Shown: piece by piece, positions 16,996-26,760 of the stretch
Layout of the letters: each line of letters begins with the position of its first letter
Position numbering within the stretch: position 1 is the stretch's first letter
Source of the DNA: Alphaproteobacteria bacterium
GTDB taxonomy: Bacteria > Pseudomonadota > Alphaproteobacteria > Geminicoccales > Geminicoccaceae
NCBI GenBank assembly: GCA_026982705.1
Contig: JALSGP010000038.1
Span: 1-43,714, forward strand
Length of the DNA: 43,714 nt
Reading direction: 5' to 3'
Made by a program: the position numbers and the translations under genes
The notes under the pieces: model-generated
What the model was told of the DNA's origin: nothing
The model's database searches: none
What the model saw: only the letters and a program-made list of their open reading frames with translations

Positions 16996-17173
16996 GGTCT
17001 TCCTCCTTCCCGGCCCGCCCTCATTTTAGGAACCGCGGAAGGAGGCGGCCACCGCGGGGCCGCACCGCCCACCGGTGCGGCACCCGGTCGCGGTCCGACG
17101 CCGCTCGCGACGGTGCCAGCCTCGGCGTCGGGGCTGCCGATCGCATGGGCATCCTGCCCGAAAAGGAGGCACG

Positions 17174-18403
17174 ATGGCGAATTCTGCCCATGACGTGATC
17201 ATCCTCGGTGGCGGACTCACCGGCCTCACCCTCGCGGTGGCGCTGGCGGGAGCCGGTGTCGAGGTGGCACTGGTGGAGGCCGACGACTATCGCCGGCTCC
17301 TCTCGGCTCCCTACGACGGGCGGGTGATGGCGGTGGCCCGTGCCTCGCGCCATCTGCTGGACGCCATCGGCGCCTTCGCGGGCATGGCCGCCGAGGCGGA
17401 GCCCATCCGCGACATCCTGGTGGAGGAGGGGGGGATGCCGGTGCGGGTGGACTACGAGAGCGCCGCCCTCGACGGCGCGCCCCTCGGCTGGATCGTGGAG
17501 ACGCGGGTGATCCGCCGCGCCCTCCACGAGCGCCTGCGGAGCCTCGCCGGCCTGCGGCTGTGCGCACCGGCCCGGGTGGTGGAGATCCGCCGCGGAGACG
17601 GACGGGTGACGGTGACGCTCGGGGACGGCAGCGAACTCCGGGCCTCGCTCCTCGCCGTCTGCGACGGCCGCCATTCGCGCACACGGGAGCGGCTGGGCAT
17701 CGGCGCGCGGGTGTGGGACTACGGTCAGACGGGCATCGTCTGCACCCTCCGCCACGAACATCCGCACCGCGGGGTGGCCGTCGAGCGCTTCTTTCCGGAC
17801 GGCCCCTTCGCCGTCCTGCCCATGCGGGGGCGGCGCTCCTCCATCGTCTGGGCGCTGGAGCGGGCGCGGGCGGAGACGGTGGCGGCGCTGGCGGCGGAGG
17901 ACTTCCTGGCCGAGGTGGCGGACCGCTTCGGCGACCGGCTGGGTGCGGTGACGCTGGAGGGGCCGCGCTGGACCTATCCGCTGGTGCTGGTGTGGGCGGA
18001 GCGCTACGCCTGTCGGCGCACGGTGCTGGTGGGGGACACCGCCCACGGCATCCATCCCATCGCCGGTCAGGGCTGGAACCTGGCGCTGCGGGACGTGGCG
18101 GCGCTGGCGGAGATCGTGGTGGAACGGCTGCGGGTGGGGCTCGATCCCGGCGCCGCCGACGCGCTTTCCCGCTACGAGGCATGGCGGCGTTTCGACGCCC
18201 TCGCGCTGGTGGCCATCACCGACGGCATCAACCGTCTCTTCGCCAACGACTCGGGACCACTGCGCCTCCTCCGCAATCTGGGGCTCTTCGCGGTCCAGCA
18301 CGCACCGCCCCTCAAGCGTTTCTTCATGCGCCACGCCATGGGACTGGTGGGCGAGCTGCCGGCGCTGATGCGGGGCGGGCGGCTGCCGGCCCTCGTCCCG
18401 TGA
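17174..18403 (+). CDS. FAD-dependent UbiH/UbiF/COQ6-type hydroxylase
   Basis: This 409-residue flavoprotein monooxygenase hydroxylates the aromatic ring in ubiquinone synthesis. The N-terminal dinucleotide motif ILGGGLTGLTLAVALAGAG is at 10-28. The second FAD motif, GDTAHGIHPIAGQGWNLALRD, starts around 287-288 and is characteristic of the Ubi hydroxylases. A WDYGQTGIV segment is also family-typical. The ATG at 17174 has a strong AAAAGGAGG. Which ring position it hydroxylates cannot be told from sequence alone. The gene stands alone between divergent modA and convergent amtB. Confidence 0.9.
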   Translation: MANSAHDVIILGGGLTGLTLAVALAGAGVEVALVEADDYRRLLSAPYDGRVMAVARASRHLLDAIGAFAGMAAEAEPIRDILVEEGGMPVRVDYESAALDGAPLGWIVETRVIRRALHERLRSLAGLRLCAPARVVEIRRGDGRVTVTLGDGSELRASLLAVCDGRHSRTRERLGIGARVWDYGQTGIVCTLRHEHPHRGVAVERFFPDGPFAVLPMRGRRSSIVWALERARAETVAALAAEDFLAEVADRFGDRLGAVTLEGPRWTYPLVLVWAERYACRRTVLVGDTAHGIHPIAGQGWNLALRDVAALAEIVVERLRVGLDPGAADALSRYEAWRRFDALALVAITDGINRLFANDSGPLRLLRNLGLFAVQHAPPLKRFFMRHAMGLVGELPALMRGGRLPALVP

Positions 18404-18416
18404 GCGGGGCGGGCAG

Positions 18417-18454
18417 GAAAAAGGAAAAGGGGAGGTGGCCGGTGCCACCTCCCC
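18417..18454 (-). terminator. Intrinsic terminator of amtB
   Basis: GGGGAGGTGG (18429-18438) pairs perfectly with CCACCTCCCC (18445-18454) around a 6-nt loop. On the minus strand the hairpin is followed by TTTTCCTTTTT. This is the clearest rho-independent terminator in the window. It lies 30 bp after the amtB stop, and the stem may also stop the convergent ubiH-type transcript. Confidence 0.85.
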
Positions 18455-18484
18455 CCGCGGCCGGGAGCCCGTGAGGCCGCGTCC

Positions 18485-19783
18485 TCAGGCCACCGCCTCG
18501 CCGTGTTCGGCGGTGTCCAGCCCCTCGATCTCCTGCTCGCGGTCGACCCTGAGCCCCACCAGCAGATCGACCAGCTTGAGGATGACCGCCGAGGCCACGG
18601 CGCTCCAGACGATGGTGGCCACGATCCCCTTGAACTGGATCCACACCTGGGCGGGGTTGCCCTCCAGCAGGCCGGGGGTGCCGCCCACCGCCTCGACGGC
18701 GAAGACGCCCGTCAGCAGCGCGCCGGTGATGCCGGCGATGCCGTGGACGCCGAAGACGTCGAGGCTGTCGTCGTAGCCCAGTCTGTTCTTGAGCCACACC
18801 GCGCCCCAGTAGGAAGCGGCACCGGCGGCGATGCCGATGATCAGGGCGCCGCCGGGGAGCACGAAGCCGGAGGCGGGAGTGATGGCCACGAGGCCGGCGA
18901 TGGCACCGGTGGTGATGCCCAGGAGCGACGGCTTGCCGCGGAGGCCCCATTCCAGGAACATCCAGGTGAGGGCCGCCGCCGCCGTGGCCACCTGGGTCAC
19001 CAGCATGGCCATGCCGGCGAGCCCGTTCGCGGCCACCGCCGAGCCGGCGTTGAAGCCGAACCAGCCCACCCACAGCAGCGAGGCGCCGATCAGGGTGAGG
19101 CGCAGGTCGTGGGGCGCCATGAGTTCGCGGCCGTAGCCCTCGCGCCGGCCCACCATGACGGCGGCGACGAGACCGGCGACGCCGGCGTTGATGTGGACCA
19201 CCGTGCCGCCGGCGAAGTCCAGCACGCCGTCGTCGCCGAGGAAACCGCCGCCCCACACCCAGTGGGCCACCGGCGCGTAGACCACCAAGAGCCAGATGGA
19301 GAGGAACAGCAGCATGGCGGCGAACTTCATGCGCTCCACGAAGGCGCCCACCACCAGCGCCGGCGTGATGATGGCGAAGGTCATCTGGAAGGTGGCGAAC
19401 ACCGTCTCGGGAATGGTGCCGCTCAGCGTGTCCACGCCGATGCCGGCGAGGAAGACCTTGGAGAGGCCGCCCACGTAGGGCGTGCCCTCGGCGAAGGCGA
19501 GGCTGTAGCCCGCCACCATCCACAGCACGCTCATGGCGGCGGTGACGGCGAAGACGTGCATCAGCACGCTCAGCACGTTCTTCTTGCGTACCATCCCGCC
19601 GTAGAAGAGGGCGAGCCCGGGGATGGTCATCATCAGCACCAGGGCGGTGGAGGTGAGCATCCACGCGGTATCGCCGGTATCCAGCGTGGGGGTGTCGGTC
19701 TGGGCCAGGGCCCCCATGGGGGCGAGCCCGACGGCCGCACCGGCGGCGAGCCGCAGGGCCGAGCGCATGGGTCGTTCCATCAT
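18485..19783 (-). CDS. amtB: Ammonium transporter AmtB
   Basis: This 432-residue protein has a cleavable signal peptide (ending near GALAQ) and about eleven membrane helices. The twin pore histidines are in TVVHINAGVAGLV and DVFGVHGIAGI. FYGGMVRKKN and WVGWFGFNAGSA are hallmark Amt motifs. It moves ammonium/ammonia across the inner membrane. ATGs at 19783, 19780 and 19768 are possible starts; I chose 19783, with GAGAGG upstream. A sigma-54 promoter lies 50-70 bp upstream. The usual glnK/glnB partner gene is absent from both sides. Confidence 0.93.
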   Translation of the reverse strand: MMERPMRSALRLAAGAAVGLAPMGALAQTDTPTLDTGDTAWMLTSTALVLMMTIPGLALFYGGMVRKKNVLSVLMHVFAVTAAMSVLWMVAGYSLAFAEGTPYVGGLSKVFLAGIGVDTLSGTIPETVFATFQMTFAIITPALVVGAFVERMKFAAMLLFLSIWLLVVYAPVAHWVWGGGFLGDDGVLDFAGGTVVHINAGVAGLVAAVMVGRREGYGRELMAPHDLRLTLIGASLLWVGWFGFNAGSAVAANGLAGMAMLVTQVATAAAALTWMFLEWGLRGKPSLLGITTGAIAGLVAITPASGFVLPGGALIIGIAAGAASYWGAVWLKNRLGYDDSLDVFGVHGIAGITGALLTGVFAVEAVGGTPGLLEGNPAQVWIQFKGIVATIVWSAVASAVILKLVDLLVGLRVDREQEIEGLDTAEHGEAVA

Positions 19784-19833
19784 CCTCCGTCCTCTCCCCG
19801 TCGGTCGGGTCGGATCCGTCTCGCCCTGCATTC

Positions 19834-19850
19834 AGCAAGTCGCGTGCCAA
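19834..19850 (-). promoter_or_regulatory. Sigma-54 (RpoN) promoter of amtB
   Basis: On the minus strand the sequence TTGGCACGCGACTTGCT matches the sigma-54 consensus TGGCACG-N4-TTGC exactly, with the -24 GG and -12 GC correctly spaced. It lies about 50 bp upstream of the amtB start. RpoN with NtrC control of ammonium transporters is well established, so amtB is very probably induced under nitrogen limitation. Confidence 0.85.
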
Positions 19851-19938
19851 CCCCGTGACGGTTTCGCCGGTGGGGCCTCGACGGGAGGAGGGGAGGGGAC
19901 GAAGGGAGGCCGGGGCGAGGGTCCGCCGGATCGTGCCG

Positions 19939-21378
19939 TCATCGGGGCGGCGGCGCGAAGGGCGCGAGCCGGGGCCAGGGCCGCGCCCGCTCGAGGACGG
20001 CGGCGAGGGCGAGCAGCCTCGTCTCCGCGCCCAGCGGGGCCCCCAGCATGATCCCCACGGGCAGCCCGGCGCCGGTCCGCCCGAAGGGCAGGGCCAGGGC
20101 CGGGCAGCCGGCGGCATTGTAGACGTGGGTGAAGGTGACGTAGGGCAGGTTGCGGGCGAGGAACGCCTCCGGATCGGGACCGTTCTGGTCGATCTCGCCC
20201 ACCCGCGGCGGCGGCAGCGCGCACACCGGCGACAGGAGCAGGTCGAACCGTGCGAAGACACGTCCCAGGGCGCGGGCGGCTCCCTGCACCGTGCGCAGCG
20301 CCTCGAGGAAGGCCACCGCCGACAGCGCGCGCCCCCGTTCCACCAGGGCGAGGGTCGCCGTCTCCAGATGTTCGCCGTCGGCGGGCCGGCCGGTGGTCCG
20401 CGACCACCAGGCCACGTCGCGGGCGACGTTGACCGCCACCACGGCGAGGAAGGCCTCGGCGAAGCGTGCGCCGTCGAGGGGGACGTCCGTCTCCTCCACG
20501 GCGTGACCGAGCCCGTCGAGGAAGTCCGCCGCCGCCTCCACCACCGCCGCCACCTCCGGATGGACCCGCACCGCCGGGTGCGGCGGCCGCCGCAGGAGGC
20601 CGATGCGCAACCGGCCGGGATCGCGGTCCAGGGCGTCGGCGAAGCGACCGCCGGGCTCGGGGGAGGCGTAGAGATCACCCGGCTCGGGGCCGGCCAGCAC
20701 GTCCAGGACCGCCGCCGCATCCCGCACGGTGCGGGTGAGGACGAAGCCGACGGCGAGGCCGCTCCACACCTCGCCCACCGCCGGCCCCACCGGCGTGCGG
20801 GCACGGCTCGGCTTGAGACCCACGAGGCCGCAGTGGGAGGCGGGGATACGGATGGAGCCGCCGCCGTCGCTGGCGTGCGCCACCGGTACCACCCCGGCCG
20901 CCACCGCCGCCGCGGCGCCGCCGGAGGAGCCGCCGGGGCTGAAGGCCGGGTCCCACGGATTGCGGCAGGCGCCGTGGAGCACCGGCTCCGTCACCACGTT
21001 GAGGCCGAATTCGGGGCTCGTGGTCTTGGCGAAGGGGACGAAGCCGGCCGCGAGCAGGCGGACCACGAGGGTGGCGTCGGAGGGCGCCGTCCAGTCGCGC
21101 ACCAGCCGGCTGCCGTTGGAGATGCGCGTGCCCGCGAGGAAGGCGTAGAGGTCCTTGAGGAGCAGCGGCACGCCGGCGAAGGGCCCGTCCCGCACGCCGC
21201 GCGCCAGGTGCGCCTCGGCGAAGTCGCCATCGTCGATGGACACGCAGCCGAGATGCGGCCCCACCGCCTCCGCCCGCGCCCGGGCCAGCGCCAGCAGCTC
21301 CGCCGGCGTCACCTGGCGCCGCCGCACCAGATCGGCGAGGGCCACCGCATCGTGACGGGCATATTCGCCGAAATCCAC
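19939..21378 (-). CDS. Amidase (amidase-signature family)
   Basis: This 479-residue enzyme hydrolyses an amide bond. The Ser-cisSer-Lys triad is visible: Lys75 in VPLLLKDL, Ser152 in SPGGSSGG and Ser175 in SDGGGSIRIP. The natural amide is unknown; GatA, which needs gatBC, is less likely here. An in-frame ATG lies at 21432. I prefer GTG at 21378 because GGGAGG precedes it and because the ATG falls inside a probable -10 element. It points in the same direction as amtB, but amtB has its own promoter. Confidence 0.87.
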   Translation of the reverse strand: MDFGEYARHDAVALADLVRRRQVTPAELLALARARAEAVGPHLGCVSIDDGDFAEAHLARGVRDGPFAGVPLLLKDLYAFLAGTRISNGSRLVRDWTAPSDATLVVRLLAAGFVPFAKTTSPEFGLNVVTEPVLHGACRNPWDPAFSPGGSSGGAAAAVAAGVVPVAHASDGGGSIRIPASHCGLVGLKPSRARTPVGPAVGEVWSGLAVGFVLTRTVRDAAAVLDVLAGPEPGDLYASPEPGGRFADALDRDPGRLRIGLLRRPPHPAVRVHPEVAAVVEAAADFLDGLGHAVEETDVPLDGARFAEAFLAVVAVNVARDVAWWSRTTGRPADGEHLETATLALVERGRALSAVAFLEALRTVQGAARALGRVFARFDLLLSPVCALPPPRVGEIDQNGPDPEAFLARNLPYVTFTHVYNAAGCPALALPFGRTGAGLPVGIMLGAPLGAETRLLALAAVLERARPWPRLAPFAPPPR

Positions 21379-21430
21379 CCCGTCCCTCCCGTTCGCGAGC
21401 CCGTCCCTTGTCCCGCCGCCCGCGGATGGC

Positions 21431-21458
21431 ACACTAGGCTCCGGGAAGGCGGACGCAA
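21431..21458 (-). promoter_or_regulatory. Probable promoter of the amidase gene
   Basis: On the minus strand TTGCGT (21458-21453), a 16-bp spacer and TAGTGT (21436-21431) precede the GTG start by about 50 bp. The same bases read on the plus strand give CACTAGGCTCCG, the -10-like sequence also seen before lutA, so the region may be a two-way promoter. Confidence 0.35.
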
Positions 21459-21487
21459 GCGGGCGTCCGCGAGCGGAGAGCGATCCG

Positions 21488-21715
21488 GTGGCGGAATGGC
21501 ATCGCGTGAGGCTGGAGCGCCGTCAGGTGCTGGTGGTGGAGGCCGGTGACATCGAGGTGACGGTCTACGGCGAGGGCCGGGTGCGGGTGACCTCGGCCGA
21601 CGCCCATCTGCAGCCGAGCTGGCGCAAGCCGCCCCTGGCCCGCCTGACCCGGCTTTCCCGGGACGAGGCCGAGGCCCTCGACACCGGGGATCGCGGAGAC
21701 GGCACGCGGCGGTGA
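21488..21715 (+). CDS. Small hypothetical protein (75 aa)
   Basis: I recognise no family. The protein is hydrophilic, starts with GTG at 21488 and has GGAG about eight bases upstream. The first 45 residues look like beta strands (VLVVEAGDIEVTVYGEGRVRVTS). The end is acidic and probably disordered. The stop overlaps the GTG start of the MuiA-family gene, which supports translation of both. It could be a partner of that protein, but nothing in the sequence proves it. Confidence 0.5.
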   Translation: MAEWHRVRLERRQVLVVEAGDIEVTVYGEGRVRVTSADAHLQPSWRKPPLARLTRLSRDEAEALDTGDRGDGTRR

Positions 21716-23324
21716 GGGATCGGCGGATGCGGGTGGCAGGGCTCGGGATGGTGGTGGCGGTGCTCGCGGTGCTCCCCGCCACGGCGGCGGAGGTGCGGGT
21801 CGGGGCACCGGTGGCGCGGGTGGTCCTCGATCCCGCCGGCGCCCTCGTGGAGCGGCGGGTGGAGGTGAGGCTGGGGACCGACACCGACCGGCTGGTGGTG
21901 ACGGATCTGCCGGCCGGTCTCGACGCCGCCTCCCTCGACGTGGTTCTGGCACCGACCGATGCGGCGGCGGTGCGGACGCTGGCCCTGCGGGTGGTGCCGG
22001 GGGCGGAGGCGGCCTCGCCGCGCGAGCGCGAGCTGGAGCGTCGCATCGAGGCGCTGCGGGCGGCGCGCCGCGAGCATCGCGACCGGATCGAGGCGGGCCG
22101 CATCCAGCTGGAACTGATCCGCCGCATCGGCGAGATGGCCGCCGAGGGAGCGGGCCGCGGGCTCGCGGCCGGCGAGGCGGCGCCCGCCACCTGGCGGCGG
22201 GCGTGGGAGACCGTGGGCACCGGCGCCCTCGAGGTCCTCACCCTGATCCGCGAGGAGGAGCGGGCGGCGGTCCGTCTCGAGCGCGAGATCGACGCCCTCG
22301 AGCGCGAGCTCGAGTCCCTGCGCACCGGCCGCCGCGCCGTCGCGGAGCTGGTGCTGGGGATCACCGTCACCCGTCCGGGGCCGGTGGCGCTGCGGCTGGT
22401 GCACCGCAGCGACGAGGCCGCCGCCGAACCCCTGCTGGAGGCCCGGCTGGACGGCACCACGGGACGGCTGGTGCTGGCGCGGCGGGCACGGGTGTGGCAG
22501 CGCACCGGCGAGGACTGGCGCGCCGTACGGCTCGCCGTCGCCACCACCGATCCGCGCCGTCCTCCCTCGCCGCCGCATCCGGATCCGCTCTGGGTGGATC
22601 TCCGCGAGCCGGCCCCGCCCGCGCCGGAGCCGCCGGCGATGGCCCTGGTGCCGCGTGGCGCCGAACGGGCGGCCCGCATGGCCACGCCCGAGCGCCGGCC
22701 CTTCCACGCCCTCTTCACCGTCCCGGGGCCGGTGGACCTGCCGGCCGACGGCCGCGAGCTGTGGCTGACGCTGGAGCGGATCGTCCTCGCGGCGGAGGTG
22801 GGCGTGGAGGTGGTGCCGGCCCTCGATCCGCGGCCGCGGGTGGTGGCGCGGGCCCGCCACACCGGGCCACTGGCAGTGGCCGGCGGGCCGGTGCGCCTCG
22901 TCCGCGACGGCGCGCCCGTGGGCGAGGATCGCATCCCCGGCCTCGCCCCCGGCGACGAACTGGTGCTGGGCTTCGGCATCGATCCCTATGTGCGGGTGGA
23001 GCGTACCGAGCTCGGTGATCTCCGCGGCGCGGCCGGCATCTTCGGCGGTCGGAGACGTCTGGAACGTCGCTGGCGCATCCGCGTCCACAACGGCCACGAT
23101 CGGCCGCTCACCGTCACCGTCACGGAGCGGCTGCCGGTGCCGCGCGACGAACGCATCGAGGTGACCCCGACCGACGACACCACGCCGCCGGACGTGCGGG
23201 ATGCCGGAGGCGTGCGGGGGGCGGTGGCCTGGCGGCTCGCCCTCGGCCCCGGCGAGGGGCGGGAGATCGTGTTCGGCTATGTGGTCACCTGGCCCGAGGA
23301 ACTGGAACTGGTGGGGCTCGGACG

Positions 23325-23328
<4 letters not shown>
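21712..23328 (+). CDS. DUF4139 / mucoidy-inhibitor MuiA-family protein
   Basis: This 538-residue exported protein has a signal peptide ending near LPATAA (residue 26) and an N-terminal domain (about 27-95). A coiled-coil segment of about 100 residues follows (about 98-215, with repeated Glu/Arg heptads). The large C-terminal DUF4139-type beta domain contains [17 protein letters not shown] and the [26 protein letters not shown] stretch typical of the family. The molecular function of this family is unknown. The GTG at 21712 overlaps the preceding stop; an ATG at 21727 is an alternative start. The stop overlaps the msrA start. Confidence 0.8.
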
Positions 23329-24008
<680 letters not shown>

Positions 24009-24117
24009 CCTCCGGCCGGCGGCCCCCATATGGCGGACGGGTCCCGCCGCGGGCGGGGCCTCTCGTGGCGCGCCATCCCGCAGTCGACGACGGGCGGAAG
24101 ACTTGCAGAACGCGATC

Positions 24118-25584
24118 GTGACCCAGGAAACCGCGACCTTCGCGGACCTCGGCCTGCGTGAAGAGATCCTGGAAGCGGTGAAGGAGGCCGGGCACGAGCG
24201 CCCGACGCCCATCCAGGCGCGGGCGATTCCGGAGGTGCTGGCCGGCCGCAATCTCGTGGGCATCGCCCAGACCGGTACCGGCAAGACCGCCTCCTTCCTG
24301 CTGCCCATCCTCCACATCCTCAGCACCGGCCGCAGCCGGGCACGCATGCCGCGGGCGCTGGTGCTCTCGCCCACCCGCGAGCTCGCCACCCAGACGGCCG
24401 AGAACTTCGACCGCTACGCCCGCCATCTCCGGCTGAGCCGGGCGCTGCTCATCGGCGGCGTCGGCATGGGTGAACAGGAGCGGGCCCTCGAGAAGGGGGT
24501 GGACGTGGTGATCGCCACGCCGGGGCGGCTCCTGGACTGGTTCGAGCGCGGCCGCATCCTGCTGGGGGGCGTGGAGATCCTCGTCATCGACGAGGCCGAC
24601 CGCATGCTGGACATGGGCTTCATGCCCGACGTGGAGCGCATCGTCCGGCTGCTGGTGCGGCGGCGTCAGACGCTCCTGTTCTCGGCCACCATGCCGAAGG
24701 AGGTGCGGCGACTGGCCGAGACCTTCATGCCGGACGCCGTCGAGGTGGCGGTCTCGCCGCCGGCGCGCAAGGCCGAGCTGGTGGACGACGTCTTCGTGCC
24801 CACGGAGACGGCGGAGAAGCGGGCGACCCTCGTACGGCTGCTGCGTACGGAGGGCATCGACAAGGCCATGATCTTCTGCAACACCAAGCGGGAGGTGGCC
24901 GCCCTCACCCGCCATCTGCGTCGTCTCGGCTTCGACGCCGAGGACATCCACGGTGATCTCGAGCAGAGCGTGCGGCTGCGCACCCTCGAGCGATTCAGGG
25001 CGGGCGAGGTGCACCTCCTGGTGTGTACCGACGTGGCGGCGCGGGGGCTCGACATCGTCGAGCTGCCGGTGGTGATCAACTACGACGTGCCGCTGTCGGC
25101 CGACGACTACGTCCACCGCATCGGCCGCACCGGCCGCGCCGGCCACCGTGGCCGCGCCTTCACCCTGATCACGCCGGCCGACGCCCGTCAGGTGGCCGCC
25201 ATCGAGCGGCTCACCGGGCGGCGGGTGCCGCGGCTGGAGCTGGCCGCCGAGGCGGCGGCCGGGGATGCGGACCGCGAGCGCCGCCGGCGGCCCGATGGTG
25301 AGGGGCGGGCGGAGGCGCCGGCACCGACGGCGACGAGTCCGTCCCGGCCGGGGGAGGCGGAGACCGGGAAGCGCGCCGAGTCGACGGACGGGAGCGGGAC
25401 GCGCCGGCGACGCCGGCGGCGGGCGACGGCCACCGCCGAGAGCGGGGCCCGCGGCGACGGCAACGGTGGCGGAGCGGCGCGGACGCCGGCGGAGCCGGTG
25501 CGCGGCATGGGCGACCACGTGCCGCGCTTCCTGCTGGTCCCGATCCCGCTGCGCGGGGGCGCCAAGGAGAGGGCGAGTCGATGA
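24118..25584 (+). CDS. DEAD-box ATP-dependent RNA helicase
   Basis: This helicase of about 488 residues has the Q-motif FADLGL (8-13) with RPTPIQ (28-33), Walker A AQTGTGKT (50-57), PTRELA (85-90), DEAD (158-161), SAT (189-191) and HRIGRTGR (333-340). It unwinds RNA, probably in ribosome assembly or mRNA decay. The last 110 residues are a basic, Gly/Arg-rich, low-complexity tail, ending with [13 protein letters not shown]. The start is uncertain: GTG at 24118 gives a protein starting just before the Q-motif, and TTG at 24103 is an alternative. Neither has a good ribosome-binding site. The stop overlaps the next gene by four bases. Confidence 0.92.
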   Translation: MTQETATFADLGLREEILEAVKEAGHERPTPIQARAIPEVLAGRNLVGIAQTGTGKTASFLLPILHILSTGRSRARMPRALVLSPTRELATQTAENFDRYARHLRLSRALLIGGVGMGEQERALEKGVDVVIATPGRLLDWFERGRILLGGVEILVIDEADRMLDMGFMPDVERIVRLLVRRRQTLLFSATMPKEVRRLAETFMPDAVEVAVSPPARKAELVDDVFVPTETAEKRATLVRLLRTEGIDKAMIFCNTKREVAALTRHLRRLGFDAEDIHGDLEQSVRLRTLERFRAGEVHLLVCTDVAARGLDIVELPVVINYDVPLSADDYVHRIGRTGRAGHRGRAFTLITPADARQVAAIERLTGRRVPRLELAAEAAAGDADRERRRRPDGEGRAEAPAPTATSPSRPGEAETGKRAESTDGSGTRRRRRRRATATAESGARGDGNGGGAARTPAEPVRGMGDHVPRFLLVPIPLRGGAKERASR

Positions 25585-25823
25585 GGACGGTGTTCGTGCT
25601 GGTCAAGTGCCAGCTCGGCAAGGCGTACGAGGTGGCCGACGCCGCCGTGCAGGAGATCGAGCAGGTCTCGGAGGTGTACTCCATCTCCGGGCAGTACGAT
25701 CTCATCATGAAATTCCACCTGGACGACGAGGTGGACATCGGCCGTTTCGTCACCAGCCGGGTGCAGACACTGCCGGGCGTCCAGGACACCTTCACCCTCA
25801 TCACCTTCAAGGCCTTCTCCTGA
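25581..25823 (+). CDS. Stand-alone Lrp/AsnC ligand-binding (RAM) domain protein
   Basis: This 80-residue protein corresponds to only the C-terminal effector domain of Lrp/AsnC regulators ([17 protein letters not shown] and SGQYDLIMKFHLDD are typical). It has no DNA-binding helix-turn-helix. Such stand-alone domains assemble into rings that bind amino acids; their targets are mostly unknown. The ATG overlaps the stop of the helicase gene (ATGA), so it is translated from the same message. Confidence 0.88.
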   Translation: MRTVFVLVKCQLGKAYEVADAAVQEIEQVSEVYSISGQYDLIMKFHLDDEVDIGRFVTSRVQTLPGVQDTFTLITFKAFS

Positions 25824-25839
25824 TTCCGGGACCGCGCCG

Positions 25840-26475
25840 GTGAGCCGTCCGCGCCGCCATTTCGAGATCCTCGACCGCCGGCGTCTCCACGAGGGTTTCT
25901 ATCGCTTCGAGATCCTGCGGCTGCGCCACGAGCGCTTCGCCGGCGGCTGGACGCCGCCGCTGGTGCGCGAGCGGCTGCTCCAGCCCGACGCCGTGGCGGT
26001 GCTGCCCTACGACCCGGTGCGGGACGTGGTGGTGCTGATCGAGCAGTTCCGGGTGGGCGCGCTGGAGGCGCCGGAGGGGCCGTGGTTGCTGGAGGCGGTG
26101 GCGGGCATCGTCGAGCCCGGCGAGACGCCGGAGCAGGTGGCGCGGCGCGAGCTCCGGGAGGAGACGGGGCTCGAGGCGGGGCGGCTCCTCCATGTGGGGG
26201 CCTATCGCTCCAGTCCCGGCGGGACCAGCGAGCGGGTGGAGGTGTTCGTGGCGGAGGTGGCGGCGCCCGCGGAGCCCGGGGTGTTCGGCCGCGACGACGA
26301 ACAGGAGGACATCCGGACCGTGCCGATGCCGGCCGAGGAGGCCTTCGCCCGGCGCCGGCGCGGGGAGATCGTGGCCGCCACCGCCGTGGTGCCGCTGCTC
26401 CATCTCGAGGCCCGTCGCGCGAGGCTGCGGCGGCAGTGGGCGGACGGCGGACAGGAGGGGAGTGGAGGAGGATGA
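25840..26475 (+). CDS. ADP-sugar pyrophosphatase, NUDIX hydrolase (NudF-like)
   Basis: This 211-residue hydrolase has a complete Nudix box at 89-111 (G89-x5-E95-x7-R103-E104-L-x-E107-E108-x-G110-L111), in the context LLEAVAGIVEPGETPEQ. SSPGGTSERVEVFVAEV after the box is typical of ADP-ribose pyrophosphatases. It should cleave ADP-ribose to AMP and ribose 5-phosphate. The GTG start is 16 bp after the preceding gene. The stop overlaps the next start. Confidence 0.88.
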   Translation: MSRPRRHFEILDRRRLHEGFYRFEILRLRHERFAGGWTPPLVRERLLQPDAVAVLPYDPVRDVVVLIEQFRVGALEAPEGPWLLEAVAGIVEPGETPEQVARRELREETGLEAGRLLHVGAYRSSPGGTSERVEVFVAEVAAPAEPGVFGRDDEQEDIRTVPMPAEEAFARRRRGEIVAATAVVPLLHLEARRARLRRQWADGGQEGSGGG

Positions 26476-26759
26476 GCGCGCGCATCTACCGTCCGGCCAA
26501 GACGGCCGTCTCCTCGGGCCGCGCCAGGACCCGCTTCTGGGTGGTGGAGTTCGATCCGGCGGAACGGCGCGAGGCGGAGGCGCTGGTGGGCTGGGTGGGT
26601 TCCGGCGACACCGCCCAGCAGGTGCGGCTCCGCTTCCCCAGCCGGGAGGCGGCGGTGGCCTGGTGCGAACGCCACGGCATCCCCTACACCGTGGACGAGC
26701 CCCACGAGCGCGCCTTCGTGCCGAAGTCCTACGCCGAGAATTTCCTGCGTCGGCGCTGA
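26472..26759 (+). CDS. NADH dehydrogenase (complex I) accessory subunit, NDUFS4-like
   Basis: This 95-residue protein matches the ETC complex I subunit conserved region: ARIYRPAKTAVSSGRART, then WVVEFDP, GWVGSGDTAQQVRLRFPSREAAVAWCERHG and a terminal PKSYAENF segment. It is homologous to the mitochondrial 18-kDa (NDUFS4/AQDQ) subunit. Among bacteria it is essentially an alphaproteobacterial gene, which is strong evidence for the host group. The rest of complex I is encoded elsewhere. The ATG overlaps the Nudix gene stop, and the next gene starts one base after its own stop. Confidence 0.92.
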   Translation: MSARIYRPAKTAVSSGRARTRFWVVEFDPAERREAEALVGWVGSGDTAQQVRLRFPSREAAVAWCERHGIPYTVDEPHERAFVPKSYAENFLRRR

Positions 26760-26760
26760 C

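Noticed and set aside
16996-17173. Molybdenum-cofactor riboswitch or ModE site before modA
   Set aside because: No matching stems or palindrome found; only ordinary ribosome-binding sequences are visible.
14475-17193. Long plus-strand frames opposite modABC
   Set aside because: They are antisense to three unmistakable transporter genes and contain no recognisable domains.
18503-19858. Open frame of 451 codons opposite amtB
   Set aside because: It is His/Gly/Glu-rich without domains, and the amtB frame explains the sequence fully.
21379-21432. ATG start of the amidase at 21432
   Set aside because: The ATG falls in a probable -10 element, and GTG 21378 has a better ribosome-binding site.
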